Positions 35,366 to 44,779 of a stretch of 45,115 bases of DNA are shown piece after piece. The notes beneath the pieces are model-generated. The model saw only the letters and a list, made by a program, of their open reading frames with translations. It had not been told where the DNA came from and searched no databases. Position numbers and translations under genes: made by a program. This DNA is from Desulfonatronovibrio sp. (GTDB lineage Bacteria > Desulfobacterota > Desulfovibrionia > Desulfovibrionales > Desulfonatronovibrionaceae), in NCBI GenBank assembly GCA_007121655.1, contig SKKD01000120.1, positions 1 to 45,115 on the forward strand. Direction: 5' to 3'. Each line of letters starts with the position of its first letter. Positions within the stretch are counted from its first letter, which is position 1.

Positions 35366-36253
35366 TTAATATAATAATGCGGTTATGATAATAATTATAA
35401 AAACAGGAGCCAGCATAGCCATAATCACTTTTAGAAAAGAAGCTTCATGAATATTCTTATATCCGACAATTGTCACTCCAAGAGACCACACTGCCCCGGC
35501 TATGGGACCCAAAAACGGGAGAAGGCCAAGAATCATGGGGGCACTGCCATAGGCAGTCGCCCTGAAGGTGCCTTCAAAACCGGATTTTCCGACCTGAAAG
35601 AGGGTCAAAAAAAGATGGGTTATTCCTGAGGCTATAAAAAGCCAGACCCCCATAAACAAAGGGTAAATAATTACGATGAAAATTGACCCGAAACCCATCA
35701 TCCCCATGCCCAGATCTCCGGCTCCATGCTGGACAGTTGCGGGAAATATTCCGGCCATGTTCCAGATGAACGTTGCCAGAGCCTGCACCATCGTAATCAT
35801 CAGGAAAAAAGCCAGGGGCATGGCCAGCCCTTTTAAGGGCATTCTGTAAAAAAAAGTGGCCGGGGCCAACATGACCCTTTTTATGGTTTCAATAAAACCG
35901 GGAAAGAATCCGTTTTGATCCAGATTCTCCCAGGGTACGTCGTATCCTGATTCATGGCTGGTCCGGCCTTTTTCCCTATTGCTCCGTCCCTCCTGTTCAC
36001 CCATATTCTCCAGACTGGACCAGATGGAATCATCTTCCTTTTGATCCTCCTTTATTAGATAACCGGTATCCGGCTCAGCAGCCGGGGAGTCTCTTTCATC
36101 CTGTACCTGTTCCAAAAGGAAGTCCTCCTGCAGAATAGTTCTAAACCTGAACTTTTCCTGGCACTGGGGACAAGTTGCTTTTTCAGCTTTGGGGGGTATT
36201 TTTTCATCAGGCACATCCTGCTTGTATTCACATTTAGGGCAGGTGATTTGCAT
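35366..36253 (-). CDS. Zinc-ribbon Yip1-type membrane protein
   Basis: A 295-residue protein. The N-terminus is an MJ0042-like zinc ribbon (C5-X2-C8...C28-X2-C31), followed by an acidic linker and a C-terminal Yip1-like domain of about five membrane helices starting near residue 120 ('PGFIETIKRVMLAPATFFYRMPLKGLAMPLAFFLMITMV', 'LFIASGITHLFLTLFQVGKSGFEGTFRATAYGSAPMILGLLPFLG'). Function unknown. It is a second MJ0042-type ribbon membrane protein in the window. ATG start. Confidence 0.83.
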   Translation of the reverse strand: MQITCPKCEYKQDVPDEKIPPKAEKATCPQCQEKFRFRTILQEDFLLEQVQDERDSPAAEPDTGYLIKEDQKEDDSIWSSLENMGEQEGRSNREKGRTSHESGYDVPWENLDQNGFFPGFIETIKRVMLAPATFFYRMPLKGLAMPLAFFLMITMVQALATFIWNMAGIFPATVQHGAGDLGMGMMGFGSIFIVIIYPLFMGVWLFIASGITHLFLTLFQVGKSGFEGTFRATAYGSAPMILGLLPFLGPIAGAVWSLGVTIVGYKNIHEASFLKVIMAMLAPVFIIIIITALLY

Positions 36254-36534
36254 AAAGAATGTCCTTGTTCGAAGTTTACCAGGCTAACCCGCAAAAAGCA
36301 GCCGGGGGTATGAGTAATAACTGACGGGATTTTGTCCAGGCGTTTTTGATAGATAGCCGGCATTTTATATGTCTGGCATTAAATGTCCGCTGAGTCTATC
36401 TATATATAGGTTTAGAATCAAGCCTTGAAACCGCCAAAAAAAAGAGACAGATTAGTTTACTTTAGCTTGTTTTAATTAACCGGTCCATTCGAGATTTGAC
36501 GTAGACAAGGGAATAACGTTTCCCCGGATGAAAA

Positions 36535-37230
36535 CTAACTAACCTGGAGGTTTTCTTCAGCGTCTGACGGTCTTAAATATTCCGGAAAAGAAGTTCGGCG
36601 GGTATATTCTGCTTTAATGCTTAGTTTGAGCAGCGATTGAGGCAGCGGAATATCCCAGGTTTCGGGCAGGATATTCCAGTAATCTGCAGTAAAGTAGTCA
36701 GGATTCTTTCGAACCCCGCTGCCAAAGGCATGAATAACCTGGCCCTGAACCTTATTAACCAAAGGGCCAATGTTTTCAAGGTTGATATTAACAGGCGCTG
36801 TTATCCGCCGCAGCGTAGGGAGGGAAAATTTCATGGCATAGACCTGATTGCGTCTGGAATGGATGAATATCCAGGCAGGACCCTGAAGCAGTTTCCCCGG
36901 GCCGTGAATAAGCGTGTCGAAATAAGAAATGGAGCTCATGGGAATGCTTGCAGCCATAGAAATGCCATGAACGTGGGCAAAGACCATTCTTATTCCGGTA
37001 AAGCTACCCGGACCCTGCACGCAAGAAATTCCGGTCAGCTGATGAGGAGTGATTTCAAGGCAGTCAAGTCCAGCTCTAATGGCTGGAGCGATATATCTCA
37101 TGGCCCGTCCTGGCGTATGGATACTTTGGGACCATAATACTTTTTCAGGAGTCCCCAGTACTACCTGAAGAACTGCTTCTGAGCAGTTCAGGATCAGATA
37201 GATTGAAGTTTTGGTTTCAGGTTCTGGCAT
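36535..37230 (-). CDS. tsaB: tRNA t6A biosynthesis protein TsaB
   Basis: TsaB is the scaffold partner of TsaD in threonylcarbamoyl transfer to tRNA A37. The 231-residue protein has an ASKHA-like N-terminal fold with 'ISCVQGPGSFTGIRMVFAHVHGIS', the family hallmark. The opening 'YLILNCSEAVLQVVLG' replaces the usual 'iDTS' with 'LNCS', a mild divergence. TsaE is encoded at 7239-7778 of this window; TsaD and TsaC are not here. It follows rseP after 179 bp. Confidence 0.88.
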   Translation of the reverse strand: MPEPETKTSIYLILNCSEAVLQVVLGTPEKVLWSQSIHTPGRAMRYIAPAIRAGLDCLEITPHQLTGISCVQGPGSFTGIRMVFAHVHGISMAASIPMSSISYFDTLIHGPGKLLQGPAWIFIHSRRNQVYAMKFSLPTLRRITAPVNINLENIGPLVNKVQGQVIHAFGSGVRKNPDYFTADYWNILPETWDIPLPQSLLKLSIKAEYTRRTSFPEYLRPSDAEENLQVS

Positions 37231-37409
37231 GTTAAAAAGTGCTTTCTAAATGAAATTTCGCCGGAGAGTAAGCAGGAACATGAAAGGGATACTACTAAAA
37301 AAAATTGATTAGTAAGCCTGTTCTCTGCGAAAGCTCTGTGCTCCGTGGGCAGGCAGTCAATATTTCAGCTGCAGGTCCCGGGATAAAGGTGATTTCTGCC
37401 GTATGTTTT

Positions 37410-38477
37410 CTATCTTACAATCCTTAACACATCATTGATGATCGCAAAGGCCATAAGCGCCAGAATAAAAAGGATGCCGATCCTTGTGGCAATTTGTTTC
37501 ATGCGGTCATTGAGCGGTTTACCGGTAATCATTTCAACAGTATAAAAAACTATATGACCTCCATCCAAGACTGGTATGGGCAGAAGATTGATCAGGCCCA
37601 AATTTATACTGATAAGGGCTGTCAGGGCAAGGAGATTGACCAGTCCCTCCTGGGTCTGCTCGCTTACCAGCTGAGCAATCATTATGGGGCCGCCGATGTT
37701 GTCCAGGGGGATTATACGTTCAATGAGTTTGATGATTCCCTGGACAGTGAGCTTCATGAGCATCCAGGTCTGGGCAGCTCCCTCTCTTGCAGCATCAAAA
37801 AAGCTGAGTTCGATAGTTACTGTCTCGCCTGAAGCGATGACCCCCACCTGCGGAGTAATTATTTCCTCTCCAAATATATTCTCACGGGGGACCATTTCCG
37901 GAGTCACAGTAAGACCCAGGACATCTGAATTCCTGCGGACCTGGATATCAAGCGGCTCTCCCCGGCTTTCCTGGATAAAAAGAACCATGTCGTCCCAGTA
38001 GGTAATTTCACGACCGTCAACGGCAATCACCTTGTCACCAGGCTGGAGCCCGGCTTCATAGGCGGGACTGCCCTCTGTCACCTCTCCGATTTCAGCAATA
38101 AGCTCTAATTGTCCATGGGCCCAGAAAAGACCCCAATATATAAACAAGGCCAGCATGAAATTAAATACAGGTCCGGCAGCCACTACCAGTATTCTCTGCC
38201 AAGGAGGCCTTCCGGAAAATTTTTCTTCCTGGGTAAATTGGTCCGGTATTTCTGACTCATCGGATTCGCCCACCAGGCTTACATAACCACCAAGAGGAAC
38301 AGCGGAGAGGCGGTATTCGGTCTTGCCGGATACAAAACCAAAAAGTTTGGGGCCAAATCCCAGAGAAAAGGTAGATACGCCGATTCCGAATATTCTGGCC
38401 ACAAGAAAATGTCCCAGTTCATGAAAGAAAATCAGCACACCCAGCACAAGTACTATTGCTAAAGCGCTCTCAAACAT
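37410..38477 (-). CDS. rseP: RIP metalloprotease RseP
   Basis: Site-2 intramembrane zinc protease that cleaves anti-sigma factors and signal-peptide remnants. The 355-residue protein has zinc motif H19-E20-X2-H23 ('FFHELGHFLVARIFGI') in the first membrane segment, 'VPLGGYVSLVGE', one PDZ domain (about 115-190), and the second motif 'LLPIPVLDGGHIVFYTVE'. E. coli RseP has two PDZ domains; this one is shorter. It follows dxr with a 3-nt gap, the order seen in many bacteria. Confidence 0.95.
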   Translation of the reverse strand: MFESALAIVLVLGVLIFFHELGHFLVARIFGIGVSTFSLGFGPKLFGFVSGKTEYRLSAVPLGGYVSLVGESDESEIPDQFTQEEKFSGRPPWQRILVVAAGPVFNFMLALFIYWGLFWAHGQLELIAEIGEVTEGSPAYEAGLQPGDKVIAVDGREITYWDDMVLFIQESRGEPLDIQVRRNSDVLGLTVTPEMVPRENIFGEEIITPQVGVIASGETVTIELSFFDAAREGAAQTWMLMKLTVQGIIKLIERIIPLDNIGGPIMIAQLVSEQTQEGLVNLLALTALISINLGLINLLPIPVLDGGHIVFYTVEMITGKPLNDRMKQIATRIGILFILALMAFAIINDVLRIVR

Positions 38478-38480
38478 ATT

Positions 38481-39683
38481 TTATGTCCTTATCCAGTTCT
38501 GGACTTTATTTCTGGTTATTGAATCAAGCTTTAAAATATCTTCCAGGCAGTTCATTTCGAAAAACTGATGTTCATCCAATGCTTTAGCGTTTAAAGCAGA
38601 TATATCCATAAAACCGATCCTGCCGGCTAAAAATTTTTCCACGCATATTTCGTTGGCAGCATTAAGCACCACGGGGTGACTTGGTCCCCTATCCAGGGCT
38701 GTCAGGGCCAGTTCCAGGCAGGGAAAAGCCTGCATGTCCGGATCGTAAAAACTCAGATTTTCAACAGACGCCAGATTCAGAGGGGCCAAATTTACTGTAA
38801 GCCGTTCTGGATAACCAAGACAATGGGCAATGGGAATCTGCATATCCGGTATGCCCATGTGGGCCAGAAGTGAGCCGTCGGAGAAATTTACCAGGGAATG
38901 TACTATGCTCTGGGGATGAACCAGGACCTTTATTTTTTCTGTGGAAAGACCAAAAAGATGATGCGCTTCTATTATTTCCAGTCCTTTATTCATCATGGTA
39001 GCTGAATCTATACTTATTTTGGCTCCCATGGACCAGTTTGGATGTGCCAGGGCCTGGTCCGGTGTAACGTTCTGCATGAAGACCGTATCTTTTTCTCTGA
39101 AAGGGCCGCCTGAAGCGGTTATTATTATGGACTCTACCTCCAGGAAATTATGACCCTGAAGAGCCTGAAACACAGCATTATGTTCCGAGTCAACGGGCAG
39201 AATTACACTTCCTGTTTCTTTGCATGCTTTCCTGATTAAATGTCCTCCCAGGACCAGCGACTCTTTGTTGGCCAGAAGAATAACCTTGCCCGACCAGGCT
39301 GCGGCCAGGGTGGGAGCCAACCCGGCTGCACCGACCATAGCTGAAAGGACCATGCCTGCTTCTTCCATTTCCGCCATCTGAATATAGCCCTGCACACCGG
39401 ATAGGATTTTCGGATTGTAATCCTCATCAAGGAGGGATTTGAGCTGTTTTGCCAGATAAGAATCAAGTATGCCCAGTACAGGAGGTCTGAACTCGTTGGC
39501 CTGAGCAGCCAGAAGCTTCACGTTTCTTGCCCCGGACAGGCCCATGATCCCGAACCGATCCGGATTTTTACGGATTACCTCCAGGGCGCTGGTCCCTATG
39601 GAACCGGTAGAGCCAAGTATTACCAGAGAACGAACCCGGGAATGAGTTTGAGGAATGTCTAGAGAGGAAATATAGGATATCAA
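38481..39683 (-). CDS. dxr: 1-deoxy-D-xylulose 5-phosphate reductoisomerase
   Basis: Makes 2-C-methylerythritol 4-phosphate, the committed step of the MEP isoprenoid pathway. The NADPH site 'VILGSTGSIGTSALEVI' starts at residue 21; later 'LLANKESLVLGG', 'ILPVDSEHNAVFQAL', 'ITASGGPF' and 'HPNWSMGAKISIDSATMMNKGLEIIEA' are diagnostic. At 400 residues it has the normal length. The start is TTG; no ATG precedes the cofactor motif. It lies 194 bp after cdsA, beyond an AT-rich hairpin, and 3 nt before rseP. Confidence 0.96.
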   Translation of the reverse strand: MISYISSLDIPQTHSRVRSLVILGSTGSIGTSALEVIRKNPDRFGIMGLSGARNVKLLAAQANEFRPPVLGILDSYLAKQLKSLLDEDYNPKILSGVQGYIQMAEMEEAGMVLSAMVGAAGLAPTLAAAWSGKVILLANKESLVLGGHLIRKACKETGSVILPVDSEHNAVFQALQGHNFLEVESIIITASGGPFREKDTVFMQNVTPDQALAHPNWSMGAKISIDSATMMNKGLEIIEAHHLFGLSTEKIKVLVHPQSIVHSLVNFSDGSLLAHMGIPDMQIPIAHCLGYPERLTVNLAPLNLASVENLSFYDPDMQAFPCLELALTALDRGPSHPVVLNAANEICVEKFLAGRIGFMDISALNAKALDEHQFFEMNCLEDILKLDSITRNKVQNWIRT

Positions 39684-39848
39684 GTCGTTTGCCTGTTGAA
39701 TTTTCAGCGTAATTATTAAATTTTTTTAAGAATTAGGAAGTGTAATAGACATTAATGTTCTTGAAAAAAGCAAAATTATTCCCTTATTGAGGCATATAAG
39801 TACTGGGCAAAATCAGCCCCATCAGTTTATTTAGCAAATTGATTGTTT

Positions 39849-39880
39849 TAATATTCATTTTTGGAAAAAAATGAATATTA
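39849..39880 (-). repeat. AT-rich hairpin at the cdsA stop
   Basis: A perfect 14-bp stem (TAATATTCATTTTT / AAAAATGAATATTA) with a 4-nt loop begins at the TAA of cdsA. Almost no G-C pairs and no clean T-tract follow, so termination is doubtful; mRNA processing or partial attenuation between cdsA and dxr is possible. Confidence 0.5.
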
Positions 39881-40681
39881 GAATATTTTAAATATTGAGT
39901 TATATAATACATAAACCGGCAAGAGCAACAACAGGCTGTCGATTCTGTCCAGAATGCCTCCATGACCTGGGAGTATATGACCGGAATCCTTAACGTTGTT
40001 CCATCTTTTTAATGATGATTGGAAAAAGTCTCCCAGTTGGGCCGCAACATTCAGAAATAACCCAAGAATAAGGTAATGCAGCCAGGAAGCATGCCCAAAA
40101 GTCCAGCCTATTGCAAAAGTGACAATGAGGCATAATACAAGGCCGCCGACACTGCCGGCCCAGGTCTTTTTCGGACTGACCACCGGCCAAATCTTTTTCC
40201 CCCCCCACCACGCGCCTGTGTAATAGGCTCCGATATCGGAAGCAAAGGTTGCAGCCAAAACCAGAATGATTTCAATTTCTGACAGATTGAAAAGCAGGCT
40301 CAAAACCAGAGGCAGGTATGAAAGTCCTCCGATGAGTATTAGATAATCCCTGAATTCTGCCTGACCTTTTTTTTGGCTGTATTCCGCCAGAAACAGGAGC
40401 CACGTGATCCAAAAGAAAAGCACCAGAAAAAGTACAGGATTATCGGTCCAGCCAAGACCTGAATCAAGGAGAAAGAGAGATCCTCCAAGACTTCCGGTCA
40501 ATCTGAGGAAAAACCTTCCTTTCCCGGTCCAGAAAAGATTGTAGAATTCCCATAATCCCAGAAAGCCCAGCAGGGAAATGATAACCGTCTGGACCAGATC
40601 ACCCATGTAAATTACTCCTGCCAGCAGGGGCAAAAGGATGATTGCGGTTAGAATTCTTTTGTGATGAGAAGTAAGATTCAT
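39878..40681 (-). CDS. cdsA: Phosphatidate cytidylyltransferase
   Basis: Makes CDP-diacylglycerol from phosphatidate and CTP, the branch point of phospholipid synthesis. The 267-residue protein has about seven membrane segments and the C-terminal CdsA signature 'SPKKTWAGSVGG...GDFFQSSLKRWNNVKDSGHILPGHGGILDRIDSLL'. The ATG overlaps the uppS TGA as ATGA, so the two are translationally coupled. The gene order uppS-cdsA-dxr-rseP is widely conserved. Confidence 0.95.
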   Translation of the reverse strand: MNLTSHHKRILTAIILLPLLAGVIYMGDLVQTVIISLLGFLGLWEFYNLFWTGKGRFFLRLTGSLGGSLFLLDSGLGWTDNPVLFLVLFFWITWLLFLAEYSQKKGQAEFRDYLILIGGLSYLPLVLSLLFNLSEIEIILVLAATFASDIGAYYTGAWWGGKKIWPVVSPKKTWAGSVGGLVLCLIVTFAIGWTFGHASWLHYLILGLFLNVAAQLGDFFQSSLKRWNNVKDSGHILPGHGGILDRIDSLLLLLPVYVLYNSIFKIF

Positions 40682-41379
40682 AGTGGATCAACTCCACCCA
40701 GCCTTCTTTGCCTTGATGCGTAATCTTCCAGGGCCAGGTGCAGTTCTCCGGTTGTAAAATCCGGCCATAGGGTTTTGGTAAAATAGAATTCAGAATAGGC
40801 TGACTGGTACAACAGATAGTTGCTGATTCTGAGTTCTCCACTGGTGCGGATGATCAGGTCTGGATCAGGCTGATCCGCAGTGTAAAGGTAATCGCTGAAT
40901 TTTTTTTCATCTATCTGGTCTGCTGACAGACCCTGCTCAAGAATAAGCCTGCAGGCCCTGACAATTTCAAAACGCCCCGAATAGTTAAGGGCGAGATTCA
41001 GGGTCATGCTTTTATTGGATTTGGTTTTAGAGCAGACGTGTTCAATAACTTTTCTGGCAGTGAGGGGAAGATCATTGATATCTCCCAGGATATTCAAGCG
41101 GATATCATGTTTGACAAGAGTTTGCAGTTCCCCTTTTAAAAATCTGGTCAACAAACCAAAAAGAAAGGAAACTTCTTCTTTCGGCCTTGCCCAGTTTTCC
41201 CGTGAAAAGGCATAAAGCGTCAGGTATTGAATGTTCAGCCGTCTTGACTCTTCAACTATAGCCTTGGCGGTTTTAGTCCCCTGGTTGTGCCCTTCGCTCC
41301 TGGGAAGGTTCTTCCCGTGGGCCCAACGTCCGTTGCCGTCCATGATAATGGCCAGATGGCCAGGCAGTTGTTCCAGCAG
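40678..41379 (-). CDS. uppS: Isoprenyl transferase (undecaprenyl diphosphate synthase)
   Basis: Extends farnesyl diphosphate with isopentenyl units to the C55 carrier lipid for cell-wall synthesis. Signatures: 'IIMDGNGRWAHGKN' (catalytic Asp), 'LTLYAFSRENWARPKEEV', 'LNLALNYSGRFEIV' and 'DLIIRTSGELRISNYLLYQSAYSEFYFTKTLWPDF'. The track starts at the Met of MDGNGRW, which would remove the conserved 'LPGHLAIIM' lead. The frame stays open upstream without ATG, GTG or TTG; a CTG at 41379 follows GGAG by 8 nt and lies 2 nt after the frr stop. I take this CTG as start, giving 233 residues. Confidence 0.93.
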   Translation of the reverse strand: MLEQLPGHLAIIMDGNGRWAHGKNLPRSEGHNQGTKTAKAIVEESRRLNIQYLTLYAFSRENWARPKEEVSFLFGLLTRFLKGELQTLVKHDIRLNILGDINDLPLTARKVIEHVCSKTKSNKSMTLNLALNYSGRFEIVRACRLILEQGLSADQIDEKKFSDYLYTADQPDPDLIIRTSGELRISNYLLYQSAYSEFYFTKTLWPDFTTGELHLALEDYASRQRRLGGVDPL

Positions 41380-41381
41380 AA

Positions 41382-41936
41382 CTAAATCTCCATTATTTCT
41401 TTTTCTTTCAATTCTAACACATGATCAGCTTTTTCAACATAAGAGTCGGTGACTTTTTGAACCTCGTCCTGACCTTTGTGCATTTCGTCTTCACTCAGGT
41501 CTTTGTTGTTCTTCATTTTTTTAATGGCATCATTGGCGTCCCGTCTGATATTTCTTATGGCGATCTTGGCGTCTTCGGCATATTTTTTAGCCAGCTTTAC
41601 AAGATCTTTTCGTCTTTCTTCAGTCAGGGGAGGGATATTAATCCGGATAACCTTGCCGTCGTTTACCGGGTTCAAACCCAGGTCAGATTTCATAATGGCC
41701 TTTTCAACCGAGGAAAAAGCGTTACGATCCCACGGCTGGATGGAAATGGTCCTGCTATCCGGTATTGAAACTGAAGCAATTTGATTTAGGGGTGTCAGGG
41801 TGCCGTAGTAATCAACCAAAACATCTTCGACCAGCCCGGTTGAGGCTCTTCCGGTCCTGAGTCTGGAAAATTCCTTTTCCAGGCTTAGTATGGCCTTGTC
41901 CATTTTTTTTTCACAGTCCTTGAGTACTGATTGCAT
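41382..41936 (-). CDS. frr: Ribosome recycling factor
   Basis: Splits post-termination ribosomes with EF-G. The 184-residue protein has the standard '[49 protein letters not shown]' start and the '[33 protein letters not shown]' helix. GGAGG precedes ATG. It is one nt after pyrH and 2 nt before the proposed uppS start, forming a tight operon. Confidence 0.97.
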   Translation of the reverse strand: MQSVLKDCEKKMDKAILSLEKEFSRLRTGRASTGLVEDVLVDYYGTLTPLNQIASVSIPDSRTISIQPWDRNAFSSVEKAIMKSDLGLNPVNDGKVIRINIPPLTEERRKDLVKLAKKYAEDAKIAIRNIRRDANDAIKKMKNNKDLSEDEMHKGQDEVQKVTDSYVEKADHVLELKEKEIMEI

Positions 41937-41937
41937 G

Positions 41938-42657
41938 TTATCCTCCTTGAACTAAAGTGCCGATTTCCTCGCCTTTCAGCACCCGGCTGATGCTGTTTTT
42001 CTGAAAAAGGTTAAAAACATTAATGGGCATGTCATTATCCATGCACAGGGAAATAGCAGCGGAGTCCATTACTTTCAACTGTTTTTTCAAGACATCGAGA
42101 TAAGTGAGCCTGTTGAAGAACCTGGCATCAGGATTTGAAACAGGGTCTTTATCAAAAACCCCATCAACCTTAGTCGCTTTGAGAATTGCATCGGCCTTGA
42201 GCTCCATGGCTCTTAGGGCTGCAGCGGTGTCAGTGGTAAAAAAAGGATTGCCGGTCCCGGCTGCGCAGATGACAATTCTCTTTTTTTCCAGATGTCTGAT
42301 AGCACGCCGCCTGATGTATGGTTCGGCAACCTCGTGCATGGAAATAGCGGTCACAACCCTGGTGTCTGCACCAAGTTTCTCAAGAACATCCTGGATAGCC
42401 AGCGCATTCATGACGGTTGCCAGCATCCCCATATAGTCGGCGGACGCCCGGTCCATGCCTTTGGATGATACAGTAACTCCGCGAAAAATATTCCCCCCGC
42501 CAATGACCATTCCTATTTCAGCTCCCAGGTTGAGAGACTTGATGATTTCTTTTGAAATGGAAGAAATGGTTTCCGGATCAATACCAAAGCCCTGACCTCC
42601 GGCAAGTGCTTCGCCACTAAGCTTTAGCAGAATTCTGTTATATTTTAATTTTGTCAT
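41938..42657 (-). CDS. pyrH: UMP kinase
   Basis: Phosphorylates UMP to UDP. The 239-residue protein of the amino-acid-kinase fold starts '[25 protein letters not shown]' and has '[12 protein letters not shown]', '[21 protein letters not shown]', '[19 protein letters not shown]' and '[12 protein letters not shown]', all typical of bacterial PyrH. GTP activation and UTP inhibition are known for the family. It starts a tight gene set to uppS-cdsA, after the tsf terminator. Confidence 0.97.
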   Translation of the reverse strand: MTKLKYNRILLKLSGEALAGGQGFGIDPETISSISKEIIKSLNLGAEIGMVIGGGNIFRGVTVSSKGMDRASADYMGMLATVMNALAIQDVLEKLGADTRVVTAISMHEVAEPYIRRRAIRHLEKKRIVICAAGTGNPFFTTDTAAALRAMELKADAILKATKVDGVFDKDPVSNPDARFFNRLTYLDVLKKQLKVMDSAAISLCMDNDMPINVFNLFQKNSISRVLKGEEIGTLVQGG

Positions 42658-42698
42658 TGTTTATGCCTGAAGTTTTTATATTTATTGAGGAGCTGATC

Positions 42699-42728
42699 AA
42701 AAAAAAGGGCCGATTAAGGCCCTTTTTT
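42699..42728 (-). terminator. Intrinsic terminator after tsf
   Basis: GGGCC / GGCCC with flanking A and T runs: on the minus strand the RNA reads AAGGGCC-UUAAUC-GGCCC followed by eight U. It begins just after the tsf stop and ends before pyrH, so rpsB-tsf is separated from the pyrH operon. The flanking A run makes it usable from both sides. Confidence 0.85.
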
Positions 42729-42729
42729 G

Positions 42730-43329
42730 TTATTCGTTGTCTTCACCCAAAGCCATACGGGTAAAACGTCCGATTTGAATGTTTTCACCAAGGACGGCAA
42801 CGGCCTCGTTCATCAGGTCGGTAATGGATTTGGAGTCATCCTTGATAAATGGCTGTTCCAGAAGACAGACTTCCTTGTAATATTTCTTTATCCGGCCCTC
42901 AACGATTTTTTCCGCAATGTTGTCCGGCTTGCCTTCTTCTTTTGCCTGATGCAGGAATATCTGCTTTTCCTTTTCCAGAAGGTCCTGGGAGAGCTGATCC
43001 GGGGAAACGCATACCGGAGAGGAGGCGGCTATCTGCATGGCCAGATCCTTGGCCAGTTCCTGAAACTTGTCGCTCTTGGCCACAAAGTCGGTTTCACATT
43101 TTAACTCGACAAGAACTCCTATCTTCCCATTGGAATGAATATATGAGCCGATCCAGCCTTCGGAAGTAGCTCTTCCGGCCCTCTTCTGAGCCTTGGCCAG
43201 GCCTTTTTCCCTGAGCCAGACCATTGCCTTTTCCTCATCGCCGCTTGTGGCTTCGAGGGCCTTTTTACAATCCATCATGCCCGCGCCTGTTTTGTCGCGC
43301 AGGCTTTTAACCATTTGTGCGTTAATCAT
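42730..43329 (-). CDS. tsf: Elongation factor Ts
   Basis: Nucleotide exchange factor for EF-Tu. The 199-residue protein is the short form (E. coli has 283), with 'MVKSLRDKTGAGMMDCKKALEATSGDEEKAMVWLREKGLAKAQKRAGRATSEGWIGSYIH' and the TDFVA motif in 'LKCETDFVAKSDKF'. Short EF-Ts proteins with one core subdomain reduced are common outside enterics. It follows rpsB by 2 nt. Confidence 0.96.
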   Translation of the reverse strand: MINAQMVKSLRDKTGAGMMDCKKALEATSGDEEKAMVWLREKGLAKAQKRAGRATSEGWIGSYIHSNGKIGVLVELKCETDFVAKSDKFQELAKDLAMQIAASSPVCVSPDQLSQDLLEKEKQIFLHQAKEEGKPDNIAEKIVEGRIKKYYKEVCLLEQPFIKDDSKSITDLMNEAVAVLGENIQIGRFTRMALGEDNE

Positions 43330-43331
43330 TA

Positions 43332-44123
43332 TTATTCTCCCTCCCGAGCTTCTACTTGCTGCTCGATATTTTTTTTGACTTGCTCCGGAGCAGGCGTCTG
43401 GACTTCCTCAGCGGCTTCATCCTGAGCGTCGCGTTCTCCTGACTTTGCCTCGCCTTCCAGACAGGCGTCAGCTATGCTTCCTGAAAATAATTTAATGGCT
43501 CTTATTGCGTCGTCATTGCCGGGTATCACAAAATCAATCATGTCAGGATCACAATTTGTATCAACCACAGCTACTATTGGAATGCCCAGTTTACGGCATT
43601 CCTTAACCGCAATGTCTTCCTTTTTTGGATCAATAATAAAGGCAGCCCCTGGAATCCCTTCCATGTCTTTGATGCCACCCAGATCAGCATTGAGTTTTTT
43701 CACCTCACGCTGCATCATTACGATTTCTTTTTTTAGAAACCGGTTGACCGTTCCATCTTCAAACATCTTTTCAAGATTTTTCAGTCTTTCAATACTGCCC
43801 TTGATGGTCTGAAAATTGGTCAGGGTGCCACCCAGCCACCGGTTGGTAACATGGTACATGCCGACCCTTTCGGCTTCCGTCCTTACTACCTCCCTGGCCT
43901 GACGTTTGGTGCCGACAAAAAGGATGTTTTTGCCTGAAGCTACAACATCTACGATAAAATCGTGGGCCTTCTGGTACAGCTTGACGGTCTGCTGCAGATC
44001 AATGATATGAATTCCCTTTCTGGAACCGAAAATATAGGGCTTCATTTTGGGGTTCCAGCGTCTGGTCTGATGTCCGAAATGGACACCGGTTTCAAGCATT
44101 TGCTTCATGCTTACGTATCCCAT
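43332..44123 (-). CDS. rpsB: Small ribosomal subunit protein S2
   Basis: S2 of the 30S subunit. The 263-residue protein begins '[45 protein letters not shown]' and has '[14 protein letters not shown]' and '[29 protein letters not shown]'. The last 40 residues are a charged, acidic extension ('[19 protein letters not shown]...'). AAGGAGG lies 5 nt before ATG. It is divergent from rpmE across 247 bp. Confidence 0.97.
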   Translation of the reverse strand: MGYVSMKQMLETGVHFGHQTRRWNPKMKPYIFGSRKGIHIIDLQQTVKLYQKAHDFIVDVVASGKNILFVGTKRQAREVVRTEAERVGMYHVTNRWLGGTLTNFQTIKGSIERLKNLEKMFEDGTVNRFLKKEIVMMQREVKKLNADLGGIKDMEGIPGAAFIIDPKKEDIAVKECRKLGIPIVAVVDTNCDPDMIDFVIPGNDDAIRAIKLFSGSIADACLEGEAKSGERDAQDEAAEEVQTPAPEQVKKNIEQQVEAREGE

Positions 44124-44310
44124 AAATCCTCCTTGGGTTTATCCTCCGCCTGGTAGACACCTCGAATATTCAGAACATACTGATATAGAGGCACCCAATG
44201 GGTATCAGGCGTGCGTTTTCAGAACAGATTTTCTTAAGCCAAAAAAAATATTCTGGCAAGCTGTAAAACTGATAAAAAATTTTATATCAAAAGTTTTCAG
44301 ATGAATTGGC

Positions 44311-44337
44311 TTGCCAACCGGCAATCAATGATATACT
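44311..44337 (+). promoter_or_regulatory. rpmE: Possible rpmE promoter
   Basis: TTGCCA (44311-44316), a 15-nt gap and TATACT (44332-44337) sit 33 nt before the rpmE ATG. TATACT is a good -10; the -35 spacing is short. The -35 overlaps a small palindrome TTGCC-AACC-GGCAA. Confidence 0.35.
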
Positions 44338-44370
44338 AATTTTCGTCTTTAATTTTTTTGGAGGTATGTT

Positions 44371-44589
44371 ATGAAAAAAGATATCCATCCCAAGCTAAAT
44401 GACACAAAAGTAAGTTGTTCTTGTGGATATGAGTTTGAATCCAAGTCCAGTGTAGGTGAAGAAATTCACGTTGAAATCTGTTCCCAATGTCATCCCTTTT
44501 ACACCGGCCAGCAGAAGTTTATCGACACAGCCGGACGGATAGACAGGTTTAAGAGGAAGTATGCCCAATCCGGGCCTCAAAACAGCTAA
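44371..44589 (+). CDS. rpmE: Large ribosomal subunit protein L31, zinc-binding type
   Basis: The 72-residue L31 starts '[22 protein letters not shown]' and has the zinc ligands C16, C18, C37 and C40 ('CSCG...[28 protein letters not shown]'). This is the zinc-containing (C+) form. GGAGG precedes ATG. prfA follows after 190 bp; rpmE beside prfA is a common arrangement. Confidence 0.96.
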   Translation: MKKDIHPKLNDTKVSCSCGYEFESKSSVGEEIHVEICSQCHPFYTGQQKFIDTAGRIDRFKRKYAQSGPQNS

Positions 44590-44779
44590 TGTGTAACAGG
44601 TGTTGAAAAGTCTTCGCTGCTGTTTGCGAGAAAAAGGCCGCGCACTTAATAAGGGATCAAGTTTTAATCCTTTTTGGAGCCTTGCTGCCGGGTCTTTTGA
44701 ACAGCCTTTTCAACAGGGATTTTATTAACACATTATATAAACAGTTTTCTTACGAACTGGATTATGATCCGGTGACTAT

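Noticed and set aside
44107-44304. 65-aa ORF in the rpsB-rpmE gap
   Set aside because: Overlaps the rpsB start and promoter region; no family features.
44601-44715. 10-bp inverted repeat TGTTGAAAAG / CTTTTCAACA between rpmE and prfA
   Set aside because: The arms are 95 nt apart with no further pairing; probably chance or a minor repeat remnant.
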